Assembly: GCA_963824095.1 (NCBI GenBank)
Contig: CAWGNS010000008.1
Location: forward strand, 62,001 to 126,000
Direction of reading: 5' to 3'
Length of the DNA stretch: 64,000 nucleotides
Source: JBBDWJ01 sp963824095
GTDB taxonomy: Bacteria; Acidobacteriota; Terriglobia; Bryobacterales; UBA6623
The first letter of the stretch is position 1, and every line of letters begins with the position of its first letter. Of the stretch, positions 44,538-53,304 are shown one piece after another. The position numbers were made by a program, and so were the translations under genes. The notes under the pieces are model-generated. The model saw only the letters and a list, made by a program, of their open reading frames with translations, did not search any database and was not told where the DNA came from.

Positions 44538-45947
44538 ATGAGAGTAGAGCCCCGTCTCTCGCGCGGCTTGCGCGACCTATTACCCGAGCAGATGCTGGCG
44601 CGCCAGCGCATGGTCGATACCATCCGCGGCGTTTACGAGTTGTATGGCTTCTCGCCGCTCGAAACGCCGGCGGTCGAATACCTCGACGTGCTATCGGGCT
44701 CGGCCGGGCAGGAGGCGCAGCAGTCGATCTTTCGCGTGTCGAACCCCGAGGACGAGGCGCTCGGGCTACGCTTCGATCTGACCGTGCCGCTGTCGCGCGT
44801 GGTCTCGCAGTATCAGCAGGAACTCGTGCTGCCGTTCCGGCGCTACCAGGTCTCTTCGGTGTGGCGTGCCGACAAGCCCGAGCCGGGGCGCTTTCGCGAA
44901 TTCATGCAGTTCGACCTCGACTCGGTGGGCGCGCCGTCGGAAGTCGCCGACACCGAGATCATGGCGGCGATGTGTGACACGCTCGAAGCGCTGCAAGTCG
45001 GCCCCTATCGCGTGCGCTTTTCGAGCCGCAAGATCCTCAACCTGCTGCTCCAGCACGCCGCGATCGCCGAAGAACAAGGCGCCGACGTCTTCCGCGTGCT
45101 CGACAAGCTCGACAAGATCGGCTTCGCCAAGGTGCGGCTCGAGCTGACCACCGGATACACCGACGACTCGGGCGATGCGATCCGCGGCGTCGGATTGAGC
45201 GGCGAACAGGTCGACAAGATCGAGCAGTTTCTCGCCATCCAGGGCGACCGCGCCGCCGTTCTTGATCAACTCGAGGCCTTGTTCGCGAACGTCAGCGCCG
45301 CCGCCGAAGAGCTGGCGGTCATCCGGCGGATCTCTTCGCATCTCGAAGCGCTTGGCTATCAAAGCGACCGCATCGCGTTGGACGTCAGCATCGCGCGTGG
45401 CCTGGCCTACTACACAGGCCCGGTCTTCGAAGCGAATCTGCTTGACGCTCCCGAGTTCGGCTCGGTGTTCGGCGGCGGCCGCTACGACGACTTGGTCAAG
45501 CGATTCACCGGCCAGAGCATCCCTGCCACTGGCGCCTCGATCGGCGTCGACCGGCTGCTGGCGGCGCTGCTCAAGCTCAACCGCATCCCGACCCGCAAGA
45601 CGACGACGCAGGTGCTGGTCACCGCCATGGACCCCAACCTGATGGGCGAGTATCTCCAGATCACCTACGAGCTGCGCCGCGCCGGCATTCGCACCGAGAT
45701 CCATGTCGGCCAACCCAAGCGCCTGGGCAAGCAGATCCAGCGCGCCGACCGCCTCGAAATTCCCTTCGTCGTCATCATGGGATCCGACGAAGCCGCCCGC
45801 GGCGTGGTCACCCTGAAGGAAATGGCCGAAGGCCGCGAGAAGGCCACCGAGGTGGCCGCGCACGAGGAGTGGAAGTCCGCCCGCTTCGGCCAGCAGGAAG
45901 TCTCCCGCGCCGACCTGCTCAAAACCTTGCAGGGACTGCTCGCCTAG
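44538..45947 (+). CDS. hisS: Histidine-tRNA ligase
   Basis: 469 residues, class II aminoacyl-tRNA synthetase charging tRNA-His. Motif 2 is RYQVSSVWRADKPEPGRFREF. The histidine-specific motifs are visible as ARGLAYYTGPVFEA and GSVFGGGRYDDLV; motif 3 is GASIGVDRLLAAL. The HGTP_anticodon domain occupies the last 100 residues (TQVLVTAMDPNLMGEYL onwards). The RGLAYYTG form, with Ala instead of Asp, and the RVEPRLSRGLRDLLP start are seen in the second HisRS clade. Single gene. Confidence 0.95.
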   Translation: MRVEPRLSRGLRDLLPEQMLARQRMVDTIRGVYELYGFSPLETPAVEYLDVLSGSAGQEAQQSIFRVSNPEDEALGLRFDLTVPLSRVVSQYQQELVLPFRRYQVSSVWRADKPEPGRFREFMQFDLDSVGAPSEVADTEIMAAMCDTLEALQVGPYRVRFSSRKILNLLLQHAAIAEEQGADVFRVLDKLDKIGFAKVRLELTTGYTDDSGDAIRGVGLSGEQVDKIEQFLAIQGDRAAVLDQLEALFANVSAAAEELAVIRRISSHLEALGYQSDRIALDVSIARGLAYYTGPVFEANLLDAPEFGSVFGGGRYDDLVKRFTGQSIPATGASIGVDRLLAALLKLNRIPTRKTTTQVLVTAMDPNLMGEYLQITYELRRAGIRTEIHVGQPKRLGKQIQRADRLEIPFVVIMGSDEAARGVVTLKEMAEGREKATEVAAHEEWKSARFGQQEVSRADLLKTLQGLLA

Positions 45948-46452
45948 CAACCCGCCGGCGAACCCGCGCGAGGTCGAAAATCCAACCGCGGGGCGCCCGG
46001 GCGCAAGAATATCGTCCGCAGGGGCCACGGGCAATGTCAAACCTCGTCGTAGGGTATCCACTCCGCGGGAATAGCAGGGGAAATCCGGACCCCGTACCGG
46101 TACAACCACCGACACGAATTCTGGTACGCGATCCGGCTACCAGCGCAGGCGCGCGATGCGACAGCTATACGCCGTGAGGGCCGCGGAAGCCGACGTCGCG
46201 AACCGAACCGCCTCCCGACCCACCGGCAAAAACCCTTGCAAAACGAACGGATCCAGTTGCGGCGAGCGAGTCAAAATCTCTTTTGTAGCAGCCCTGACAA
46301 CGGTACATCCCCGGCACTTAGCCACCCTAGTACAGCGCAGTTTTTGACGCTCAATCCGCTCGTCATGGATCCTGGTAACCCCAAGCCTCCGGCGGTGGTC
46401 TAACGTAGCATTCGGGACCGAATCCAACAAGGACCCATGATAGAATGGGGCA
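45948..46452. other. Intergenic gap, 505 bases
   Basis: Mixed-GC gap between hisS and the export gene. No gene, repeat family or RNA gene recognised. It should hold the promoter of the polysaccharide set; no confident -35/-10 pair. Confidence 0.4.
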
Positions 46453-47259
46453 ATGCTTCGGCTCGTTCCGGGAAGGTTGTCTTTGCGAATACTCTACGCC
46501 CCAGTACTAATACTACTGAGCATCGTTGTAGCGGGTGCCGGTTTCGCCCAGACGGTGGAAAATCGCCCTGCCGAAAAGAGGGACACTTCGTCTCCGGCCG
46601 GCCAGGCAGGCCAAACGGAGACAGGCTTTCCCAACGCTCCGGCCGCCAAGCCGGGCGAGAATCTCCCCTCGACGATCACCATGCCCGATCTGTCGGAGAT
46701 GAAGGGCGAAAACGGGGCCACTCCCGTGGCCCAACAGGATGCGCCTGCCGCGACCGGCCAGCAGACACTGCCCGACTACCACATCGGCGCCGGTGACGTG
46801 CTCAAGATCAGCGTCTGGCGCGAACCGGAAGTTTCGGTCGATGGAGTTGCCGTCCGCTCGGATGGCAAGATCTCGCTGCCGCTGATCAAAGAAGTCGTTG
46901 CCGTGGGCCTTGCGCCGACCGATCTCGAGACGATCCTTACCCGCGAGTTTTCCCACTACATCAACAATCCCGCGGTGACCGTGATCGTCAAAGAGATCAA
47001 CAGCCAGAAGGTTTACCTGGTGGGCGGCGTCGTTCGACCGGGCGCGCTTCCCTTGCGGACTCCCATGACGGTATTGCAGGTGCTGTCCGAGGCGGGCGGC
47101 TTGACCGATTACGCAAAAAGGAAGAAAATCTACATTTTGCGGAAGGAAGGCGGTCACGACTCCCGCCTGCAGTTCAACTACGAGGCCGTCCTCAAAGGGG
47201 ACAACCCGGAGCAGAACATCCCCGTGCGGGCCGGCGACACGATCGTCGTCCCCGAATAA
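46453..47259 (+). CDS. Polysaccharide export protein (Wza-like)
   Basis: 268 residues. Signal peptide (ILYAPVLILLSIVVAGAGFA), a disordered Pro/Ala/Glu-rich stretch to about residue 107, then the poly_export domain (YHIGAGDVLKISVWREPEVS, VRSDGKISLPLI). One SLBB domain follows (VYLVGGVVRPGALPL, TVLQVLSEAGGLTDYA). There is no lipobox. Forms part of the periplasmic/outer-membrane channel for capsule or exopolysaccharide. First gene of a set with the carbamoyltransferase 120 bases downstream; the partner Wzc-type kinase and polymerase are not in this window. Confidence 0.93.
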   Translation: MLRLVPGRLSLRILYAPVLILLSIVVAGAGFAQTVENRPAEKRDTSSPAGQAGQTETGFPNAPAAKPGENLPSTITMPDLSEMKGENGATPVAQQDAPAATGQQTLPDYHIGAGDVLKISVWREPEVSVDGVAVRSDGKISLPLIKEVVAVGLAPTDLETILTREFSHYINNPAVTVIVKEINSQKVYLVGGVVRPGALPLRTPMTVLQVLSEAGGLTDYAKRKKIYILRKEGGHDSRLQFNYEAVLKGDNPEQNIPVRAGDTIVVPE

Positions 47260-47379
47260 GACCGACCGCCTCTCGTCTACCTCCACTCGACGCCCGTCCC
47301 GCATGAATCTGACCGGGTGTCATGAAGCCGCCGTTGTCGCAAGGATGGCCAGGTCCTTTGCGAGGGAGGAACGCTACGC

Positions 47380-49209
47380 TTGAACGTCCTGGGGGTTTCG
47401 GCCTACTACCATGACTCGGCCGCCTGCCTGGTGCACGACGGGGAGATTCTCGCCGCCGCCCAGGAAGAGCGCTTCACCCGCAAGAAACACGACCACCGCT
47501 TCCCGGCCCACGCAGTCGAATACTGCTTGCGCGAGGCAGGCATCCGGCCGGATGACCTCGATTACGTCGTTTTCTACGACAAGCCGCTGCAGAAGTTCGA
47601 GCGGCTGCTGGAGACCTACCTCGACTACGCACCCTCGGGCATCCGCTCGTTCCTGCAGGCCATGCCGCTGTGGCTGCGCGAGAAGCTCTGGATGCGCGAG
47701 CAGATCGCGCGCGAGTGCGGCTTCGAAGGCGAGGTGCTGTTTACCGAGCACCACGAGTCGCACGCCGCCAGCGCGTTTTTCCCCTCGCCGTTCGAGTCGG
47801 CGGCCATTCTGACCATCGACGGCGTCGGCGAATGGGCCACCAGCAGCTACGGCTACGGCCGCGGCAACGAAATCCATCTGCAGGCCGAGACGCACTTCCC
47901 GCATTCGCTCGGGCTGCTCTATTCCGCGTTCACCTACTACACGGGCTTCAAGGTCAACTCCGGCGAGTACAAGGTGATGGGCCTGGCGCCCTACGGCGAG
48001 CCGCGCTACGTACAGAAAATCCTCGACGAGCTGATCGACTTGCGCGAGGATGGCTCGCTGCGCCTGAACATGAAGTATTTCAACTACTGTCAGGGGCTGA
48101 CGATGACGAACCGCGCCTTCGATCGGCTCTTCGACGGCCCGCCGCGCAAGCCCGAGACGCGGCTGACGCAGCGTGAGATGGACCTGGCGCGCTCGGTGCA
48201 GGAAGTTACCGAGTTGGCGATGCTGCGCATGGCGCGCCACGTTCAGCGCGAAACCGGCGAGAAGAACCTCTGTCTGGCGGGCGGCGTGGCGCTCAACTGC
48301 GTCGGCAACGGCCGCATTCTGCGCGAAGGCCCGTTCGAGAACATTTGGATTCAGCCCGCGGCCGGCGACGCCGGCGGAGCTCTCGGCGCGGCGCTGTCGG
48401 TGTGGTACCAATACCTGGGCAACAGCCGCAATGTTGCCAACATGTGCGGTACCCGCGGCGACGGGATGAAGGCCGCCTACCTCGGTCCGTCGTTTTCGGC
48501 GGAAGAGATTCAGCGGACGCTCGACGGCTATGGCGCCAGCTACCGCCGGCTGCAACGTCCGGAGATGATCCGCAAAACCGCCGAAGCCCTGGCCGAAGGA
48601 AAAATCGTGGGCTGGTTCCAGGGGCGCATGGAGTTCGGCCCGCGTGCGCTGGGCGCCCGCAGCATCCTGGGCGATCCGCGCTCGACCGAGATGCAGGCGA
48701 TGATGAACTTGAAGATCAAGTTCCGCGAAAGTTTCCGGCCGTTCGCCCCCTCGGTGCTGCGCGAAGCCGTCGCCGATTACTTCGAGATGGATTGCGACTC
48801 GCCCTACATGCTGCTGGTCGCGCCGGTGCGCGAGGACATTCGCATCGCGATGTCGGAGCAGCAAAGCAGTCTGTTCGGCATCGAGAAGCTCAACGTGCCG
48901 CGCTCGACGGTCCCCGCCATCACGCACGTCGATTATTCGGCGCGGGTGCAAACCGTGCGCGCCGAAGAGCAGGGCGTCTACTACGACCTGATTGCCGAGT
49001 TCGCGCGCCTCACCGGCTGCCCGCTGGTCGTCAACACCTCGTTCAACGTGCGCGGCGAGCCGATCGTGTGCACCCCCGACGACGCGTTCCGCTGTTTTAT
49101 GCGAACCGAGATGGACGTGCTCGTCGTCGAAGACTTCGTCCTGCACAAGCGCGACCAGGGCAAGTTTGTCGACGACGTCGAGTGGCAGAAGGAGTTTCAA
49201 CTTGACTGA
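47380..49209 (+). CDS. Carbamoyltransferase (NodU/CmcH/SxtN-like)
   Basis: 609 residues. N-terminal Kae1-like domain that makes carbamoyl-adenylate: VLGVSAYYHDSAACLVHDGE, HHESHAASAFFPSPF, ILTIDGVGEWATSSYGYG, LAGGVALNCVGNGRI. C-terminal transfer domain: GWFQGRMEFGPRALGARSIL and NTSFNVRGEPIVCTP. It transfers carbamoyl from carbamoyl phosphate to a sugar hydroxyl. The start is TTG at 47380 with GGAGGAA upstream. Together with the SxtJ-like and DUF5989 genes it forms a recurring three-gene set beside polysaccharide or exosortase loci, so a surface glycan is the probable acceptor. Confidence 0.93.
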   Translation: MNVLGVSAYYHDSAACLVHDGEILAAAQEERFTRKKHDHRFPAHAVEYCLREAGIRPDDLDYVVFYDKPLQKFERLLETYLDYAPSGIRSFLQAMPLWLREKLWMREQIARECGFEGEVLFTEHHESHAASAFFPSPFESAAILTIDGVGEWATSSYGYGRGNEIHLQAETHFPHSLGLLYSAFTYYTGFKVNSGEYKVMGLAPYGEPRYVQKILDELIDLREDGSLRLNMKYFNYCQGLTMTNRAFDRLFDGPPRKPETRLTQREMDLARSVQEVTELAMLRMARHVQRETGEKNLCLAGGVALNCVGNGRILREGPFENIWIQPAAGDAGGALGAALSVWYQYLGNSRNVANMCGTRGDGMKAAYLGPSFSAEEIQRTLDGYGASYRRLQRPEMIRKTAEALAEGKIVGWFQGRMEFGPRALGARSILGDPRSTEMQAMMNLKIKFRESFRPFAPSVLREAVADYFEMDCDSPYMLLVAPVREDIRIAMSEQQSSLFGIEKLNVPRSTVPAITHVDYSARVQTVRAEEQGVYYDLIAEFARLTGCPLVVNTSFNVRGEPIVCTPDDAFRCFMRTEMDVLVVEDFVLHKRDQGKFVDDVEWQKEFQLD

Positions 49210-49606
49210 GCGGGGGCAAAGGACCGCGCGGCAGGCCCGCAAGTCGGCGCTGATGGTGGCGGGCGTATTCACGCTGCTGGCGGCCTGGAACGTGTATCGA
49301 GAGCGCCCCGCCGTGTATTTCACGCTGGGGGCGCTGGCCCTGGTGCTGGGGCTGGTCGGGCTGGTTTGGCCGCGTGGCGCTGTCGCGTTCGATCGGGGCT
49401 GGATGCTGCTGGCCGGCGCGCTGGGTTACGTCAACAGCCGCATCCTGCTGTCGCTGATGTTTTACGGAGTGATGACGCCCTACGGCTGGCTGATGCGTCT
49501 GTTCGGTCGCAACACGATGAACCGTCGCGGGCGCGGAGCCGAGACGTACTGGATTCCGCGCAAGAGAACGCGGCAGGCGCCGGCCCAGTTCGAGCGGTTG
49601 TTTTAG
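49202..49606 (+). CDS. SxtJ-family membrane protein
   Basis: 134 residues. Start is TTG at 49202, overlapping the carbamoyltransferase stop by eight bases and preceded by AAGGAG with seven-base spacing. Three to four membrane helices (ALMVAGVFTLLAAW, VYFTLGALALVLGLVGLVW, WMLLAGALGYVNSRILLSLM) and the C-terminal FYGVMTPYGWLMRLFGRNTM and YWIPRK, which are the marks of the SxtJ group. Function is not known; the gene regularly accompanies SxtN-like carbamoyltransferases, which suggests support of a membrane-associated carbamoylation step. Confidence 0.88.
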   Translation: MTERGQRTARQARKSALMVAGVFTLLAAWNVYRERPAVYFTLGALALVLGLVGLVWPRGAVAFDRGWMLLAGALGYVNSRILLSLMFYGVMTPYGWLMRLFGRNTMNRRGRGAETYWIPRKRTRQAPAQFERLF

Positions 49607-49639
49607 ACTCTGGGCCGCTGGGCGCCCGGCCTCGCGAAG

Positions 49640-49760
49640 CGCCACTCAGAGCCGCAAGCGTGAGCTTGCGCAAAGAGTTCGGGAACGGCGCTGTTGGCCT
49701 GGGTTGTATAGAGGTACGAGAGCGCCCAGCGCGGGCTGACGCCCGCGGCTCTGAGTGGCG
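49640..49760. repeat. Family A inverted repeat, copy 4
   Basis: Left arm 49640-49671 (CGCCACTCAGAGCCGC then CGCAAGC-GTGA-GCTTGCG); right arm 49729-49760 (CGCGGGC-TGAC-GCCCGCG then GCTCTGAGTGGCG). The left stem uses A/T pairs where other copies have G/C: compensating changes. It lies inside the carbamoyltransferase gene set. Confidence 0.82.
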
Positions 49761-49860
49761 TTTTGCGGCATTCGCGGTGAGACTGCGGCGCTTGCGGCGA
49801 GAACATGGCCTTCGCGCCTGCACCGCCCGTTAACGGCTCCGGCCGAAACAAAGGAATCCT

Positions 49861-50019
49861 ATGGCGAAAATGTCTCTGGTCGCGGAGTTTGCCCTGTTCC
49901 TCAAGGAGAACAAGAAGCTCTGGCTGCTGCCGATCGTGTTGACCCTGGTGCTGCTGGGCGCGCTGCTGGTGTTCGCGCAAAGCTCGGCGCTGGCGCCGTT
50001 TATCTACACGATCTTCTAA
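49861..50019 (+). CDS. DUF5989 family small membrane protein
   Basis: 52 residues, one membrane helix: EFALFLKENKKLWLLPIVLT then LLGALLVFAQSSALAPFIYTIF. The pattern FLKExKKxWLLPI and SALAPFIYTIF is that of DUF5989, which commonly follows SxtJ. ATG at 49861 after an AAGGAAT site; TAA at 50017-50019. It is separated from the SxtJ gene by 254 bases occupied by a family A repeat, unlike the tight spacing usual in this set. Its stop codon overlaps the stop of the convergent PNPOx-family gene. Confidence 0.88.
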   Translation: MAKMSLVAEFALFLKENKKLWLLPIVLTLVLLGALLVFAQSSALAPFIYTIF

Positions 50020-50693
50020 CGTTCTTCCCTGTTTCTGGTGTAAGAATTCACGTAATCGGGCACCGGCACGCCGTCCGGCAGCAGCGCGTCGCGTTCCGCC
50101 GGTCCCCACACCGACCGCGCCGGTAAGACGCCGGCCCATACCGGCAGATCCAGGTCGCTCTCTTCGTCGACCGGACCGCCGCCACGCACCTTGGCCGAGC
50201 ACTCCTCCAGCGAAAACCGCACGATCAGCGTGGCGTCGAGTTCCTGGCGGTTGGGCCGCCGCGCATCCGACCAGCGGCCCGGCACGATGTGCTCCACCAG
50301 CAGCCGCATCGCCTCGTACTTCTCTGCTTCTCCAGTCACTTCCTCGCCCTCGCCGTAAATCACGACCGAGCGGTAATTGATGGAGTGGTGAAACGTCGAG
50401 CGCGCCAGCACCAGCCCGTCGAGCAGCGTCACGCTGATGCACGCTTTCCCGCCGCAGGTGGCCCGCAGCATGCGGTTCTTCTGGGCTCCGTGCAGATAGA
50501 GCCAAGACCCGCCGCGGGTGTAGGCGGTGGGGATCAGGCACGGCTCGCCTTCGTGCACAAAGGCCACATGGCAAACCAGGCCCTCGTCGAGAATGGCCTC
50601 GACCACGGCGCGATCGTAGACGGCCCGCTTGGCGGCGCGGCGGACCAGGGTCCGCGGAGTGGGAGCGGCGTTTTGGGGATGACTCTCGTTCAT
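50016..50693 (-). CDS. Pyridoxamine 5'-phosphate oxidase-family flavin-binding protein
   Basis: 225 residues of the split-barrel FMN-binding fold (COG3467, nitroimidazole-reductase-like). Features: YDRAVVEAILDEGLVCHVAF, PYLIPT-type pattern as PCLIPTAYTRGGSWLYLHGA, RMLRATCGGKACISVTLLDG and RSVVIYGEGEEVTGEAEKYE. Such proteins reduce small molecules or bind flavin/heme; the substrate here is unknown. Its TAG (50016-50018) overlaps the TAA of DUF5989 tail to tail. Alone on its strand, 117 bases upstream of nothing recognised. Confidence 0.88.
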   Translation of the reverse strand: MNESHPQNAAPTPRTLVRRAAKRAVYDRAVVEAILDEGLVCHVAFVHEGEPCLIPTAYTRGGSWLYLHGAQKNRMLRATCGGKACISVTLLDGLVLARSTFHHSINYRSVVIYGEGEEVTGEAEKYEAMRLLVEHIVPGRWSDARRPNRQELDATLIVRFSLEECSAKVRGGGPVDEESDLDLPVWAGVLPARSVWGPAERDALLPDGVPVPDYVNSYTRNREER

Positions 50694-50810
50694 GGGTCGA
50701 TGCGCACAGGGCGCTGCTTCTAGTAGAGCACGACGCGAGACTCGGGGAACAGAGGCGGGCTCGCAGAGGGGGCCGGCAAATCGCGCCCGTTGCTGCGTGC
50801 GTAAAGCAAG

Positions 50811-51719
50811 CTAGTAAGCGGGGCAAGGGGCTGGCGGAACTGGGCCGGTCGCGCGGTACTCGATTTTCTTGGGCGGCTGCGGGCCGTCGAACACAAGGTG
50901 CTCGATTTGCCGTTTCTCGACATGGGCGTCGAGGCCGAGTTGCTCGGTCAATTGCTCGGCAACCTGCTGGGGCGTCACGCCGCCGGTGCGAAACGACCTC
51001 GTATCAAGAACAAAATCGTAACGGCCCATATCGCCGGTTTCATTCAGAACTTCGGTATACAACTTGCGTTCCAGCAACCGCGCCACCTCGGTCAGGGTGC
51101 ATCCACGGTACAGTCGCGGTTCTTCCAGAATCGATCGGCCCAAATAGGAAGGCTGGTTCTGCTCGGCCTCGACCAGGGCCTGGATTCCCCAGGGTATGCC
51201 CGCCTTCCTCGCGGGCAACCAGTCGTCGTCCGGACCCGAGGTTTCGATATCGCAAGAGGCGCTCTTCGAGACGGCTGTGAAAGAGCCCTGGGCCGGAACT
51301 CGCATCGCCAGCACGGAGGCTTCGCGCCTTTCGCGGTGTACGGTCAGCGAGAGTTCTTCCATCAGGATCTCGCGCGCCAACCCTCGCAGGATCGTCGGGC
51401 AATGCCCCTCGACGTCGTAAGCGAAATAGAGCAGATAGAAGTCGTCAGCGGCCATCCATGCGGGTCCCCGGATGCGGAGCTGATTGGTGCGGAAGGCGAA
51501 CTCCAACAACGATCCAAAGCGTTCCACCGTGCAGAAACCGGGTGCGGATCGCTTGAGAGCGCCGCAGGGACTCATCCTATCGCGCGGGTCTTTGCCGACG
51601 CGCCGGATTTCCAGGCGGCTGACTTTGGCTTCGACAGACGGGGCCGCGTTCGGAGATTGGGCGTTCAAGGCCGCGCCCGCGGCCAGCAATCCGGAGAATA
51701 GCCACGGAATGAATCGCAT
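50811..51719 (-). CDS. TIGR03435-like acidobacterial protein
   Basis: 302 residues, exported (MRFIPWLFSGLLAAGAALNA). The C-terminal half matches the plan of the TIGR03435 family, which is expanded in Solibacter-like genomes: LTEVARLLERKLYTEVLNET, GRYDFVLDTRSF and QLTEQLGLDAHVEKRQIEHL with VFD at the end. The N-terminal half is diverged from the usual form (VKPS and MTM motifs are not clear) and has several cysteines. Start at 51719 with GGGGGAT upstream; an ATG five codons earlier is possible. Function of the family is unknown. Confidence 0.8.
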   Translation of the reverse strand: MRFIPWLFSGLLAAGAALNAQSPNAAPSVEAKVSRLEIRRVGKDPRDRMSPCGALKRSAPGFCTVERFGSLLEFAFRTNQLRIRGPAWMAADDFYLLYFAYDVEGHCPTILRGLAREILMEELSLTVHRERREASVLAMRVPAQGSFTAVSKSASCDIETSGPDDDWLPARKAGIPWGIQALVEAEQNQPSYLGRSILEEPRLYRGCTLTEVARLLERKLYTEVLNETGDMGRYDFVLDTRSFRTGGVTPQQVAEQLTEQLGLDAHVEKRQIEHLVFDGPQPPKKIEYRATGPVPPAPCPAY

Positions 51720-52046
51720 TTTTCGATCCCCCAAAGCGAATGGATCCGTAATGCCGGTGGGTTTATTCTCTCACAATTGCCACGGACTGGCGATAGACTA
51801 CAGCAACCTGGAGACCGATCGCGGCAGGCCGGCCCGGCCAGACCCCACCACTTCCTTGCGCTGCGCCGCGCTCTCAAGCACCTGCAGCCCGAAATGCTCG
51901 GCCAGTTCCTGGCAAGCCTTGATGCCGCGCACGCTGTTGCCGCGCGCTATCCGCCCGATAAGAGTCGGCTGCGAGTGGGAGCCGCCAAATCGCTCGCGGC
52001 CCCAGTGCGCGGACCGGCCTCTCTCTTGGTCGGCCGCATGGCGCGC
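51720..52046. other. Intergenic gap, 327 bases
   Basis: Lies downstream of the acyl-CoA dehydrogenase stop and upstream of the TIGR03435 gene. The minus strand stays open in frame after the dehydrogenase TAG for about 90 codons and reads protein-like in part (ARGNSVRGIKACQELAEHFG), but I cannot assign it or find a start. Confidence 0.35.
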
Positions 52047-53177
52047 CTATGCCAGCAGATGGCGGGCGATCAGGTTGCGCTGAATCTGGTTGGTTCCCTC
52101 GTAAATCTGAGTGATTTTGGCATCGCGGTAGAGGCGCTCGACTTCCTGGCCGCGAATGTAGCCGCTGCCGCCGAAGATCTGCACGGCGTTGGCGGTGTGC
52201 TCGACGGCGGCGTCGCTGGCGAAGCACTTCGCGATCGAGCACGCCATCGTGGCGCGGCTGCCGCTGTCGTGTTCGGTGGCGGCCGACCAGGTGAGTAGCC
52301 GCGCCGCGCGCAAATCCTTGGCCATATCGGCGAGCATCCACTGAATGCCCTGAAATTCGGCGATCGCATTGCCGAACTGTTTGCGAGTCTTGGCGTAAGC
52401 CACGGCGGAATCGAGAGCCGCTTGCAGAATGCCGACCGACAAAGCGGCGATTCCGATGCGGCCCTTGTCGAGCGCGCTCATCATCATGGGGAAGCCGCGA
52501 TTGGGTTCGCCCAGCAGCGCGTCGGCGGGAAGTTTCACGTTGTCGAAATGCAGCGCTCCGACCTGCGACGCCCGCTGCCCCATCTTCGACTCCTTGCGGC
52601 CGGCGGAGAAGCCCGGCAGATCGCGATCGACCACGAACACGCTCATGCCCCGCTTGCCGAGGTCTTTGTCGGTGCGCGCCAGCACGATCGCATAGTCGCA
52701 GACCGGAGCGTTGTGGATCCAGATCTTTTCGCCGTTGAGCAGCCAGCCACCGTCGACGGGCCGCGCCGTGGTAACGATCGCGGAAACGTCGGACCCGGCG
52801 CCGGGTTCCGTGATGGCATATGCGCCACGCCGTCGCGCCTGCATCGTTGGCGCCAGGTACCGCTCCTTCTGGCGCGGCGTGCCGTATTGGCTCAGCAGCG
52901 TCGCCAACAGTTCCACCAGGCCGCACTGGTCGGCCACAGAAGCATAGCCCCGGGAAAGCTGCTCCATGACGAGCGCGTAGGAGAGCGTGTCGAGACCCGC
53001 CCCGCCGTCCTCTTCCCGAACGGTGATGCCGAACAGGCCGAGTTCCGCCATCTGTGCGTAAATCTCTTCGGGAAAACGCTCGCGCTCGTCGAGCTCTTGA
53101 GCAACCGGGCGGATCACCTCATCGGCGAAACGGGCGGTCGAACTTTGGATTTGCCGGTGTTCCAGGCTGAGGAGCAT
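52047..53177 (-). CDS. Acyl-CoA dehydrogenase
   Basis: 376 residues, FAD-dependent dehydrogenase introducing a 2,3-double bond in an acyl-CoA. Family marks: YAITEPGAGSDVSAIVTTA (FAD and substrate contacts), GEKIWIHNAP, RKQFGNAIAEFQGIQWMLAD and the catalytic-base region QIYEGTNQIQRNLIARHLL with the Glu. Start placed at 53177 (MLLSLEHRQIQ). No ribosome-binding site is seen because a family E repeat begins only four bases upstream of the ATG. The frame remains open further upstream through the repeat. 127 bases separate it from the aminotransferase gene, same strand. Confidence 0.93.
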   Translation of the reverse strand: MLLSLEHRQIQSSTARFADEVIRPVAQELDERERFPEEIYAQMAELGLFGITVREEDGGAGLDTLSYALVMEQLSRGYASVADQCGLVELLATLLSQYGTPRQKERYLAPTMQARRRGAYAITEPGAGSDVSAIVTTARPVDGGWLLNGEKIWIHNAPVCDYAIVLARTDKDLGKRGMSVFVVDRDLPGFSAGRKESKMGQRASQVGALHFDNVKLPADALLGEPNRGFPMMMSALDKGRIGIAALSVGILQAALDSAVAYAKTRKQFGNAIAEFQGIQWMLADMAKDLRAARLLTWSAATEHDSGSRATMACSIAKCFASDAAVEHTANAVQIFGGSGYIRGQEVERLYRDAKITQIYEGTNQIQRNLIARHLLA

Positions 53178-53180
53178 AAA

Positions 53181-53231
53181 TCCGTGGCGCGGGCTTCCAG
53201 CCGGCGGCGTCGACCTCACGGTCGACGTTCT
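53181..53231. repeat. Family E repeat, one arm (copy 3)
   Basis: GTGGCGCGGGCTTCCAGCCG then GCGGCGTCGACCTCACGGTCGACG. It occupies the usual leader position of the acyl-CoA dehydrogenase gene. Confidence 0.7.
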
Positions 53232-53304
53232 CAGCGCATCAGACCGCGACCGGCAGAGCCCCCGCAAAATACCCAACTGCAAGCGCGCCGCCTCACAAAC
53301 GCAG

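Noticed and set aside
46340..46400. A resemblance to part of a cyclic-di-GMP (GEMM) riboswitch (AAGCCTCCGG) upstream of the polysaccharide export gene
   Set aside because: The other conserved half of the aptamer and the P1 pairing are missing; a covariance-model search would be needed to revive it.
51720..52046. An extension or separate gene after the acyl-CoA dehydrogenase stop
   Set aside because: Part of the in-frame read looks protein-like, but there is no start codon with a site and no family I recognise.
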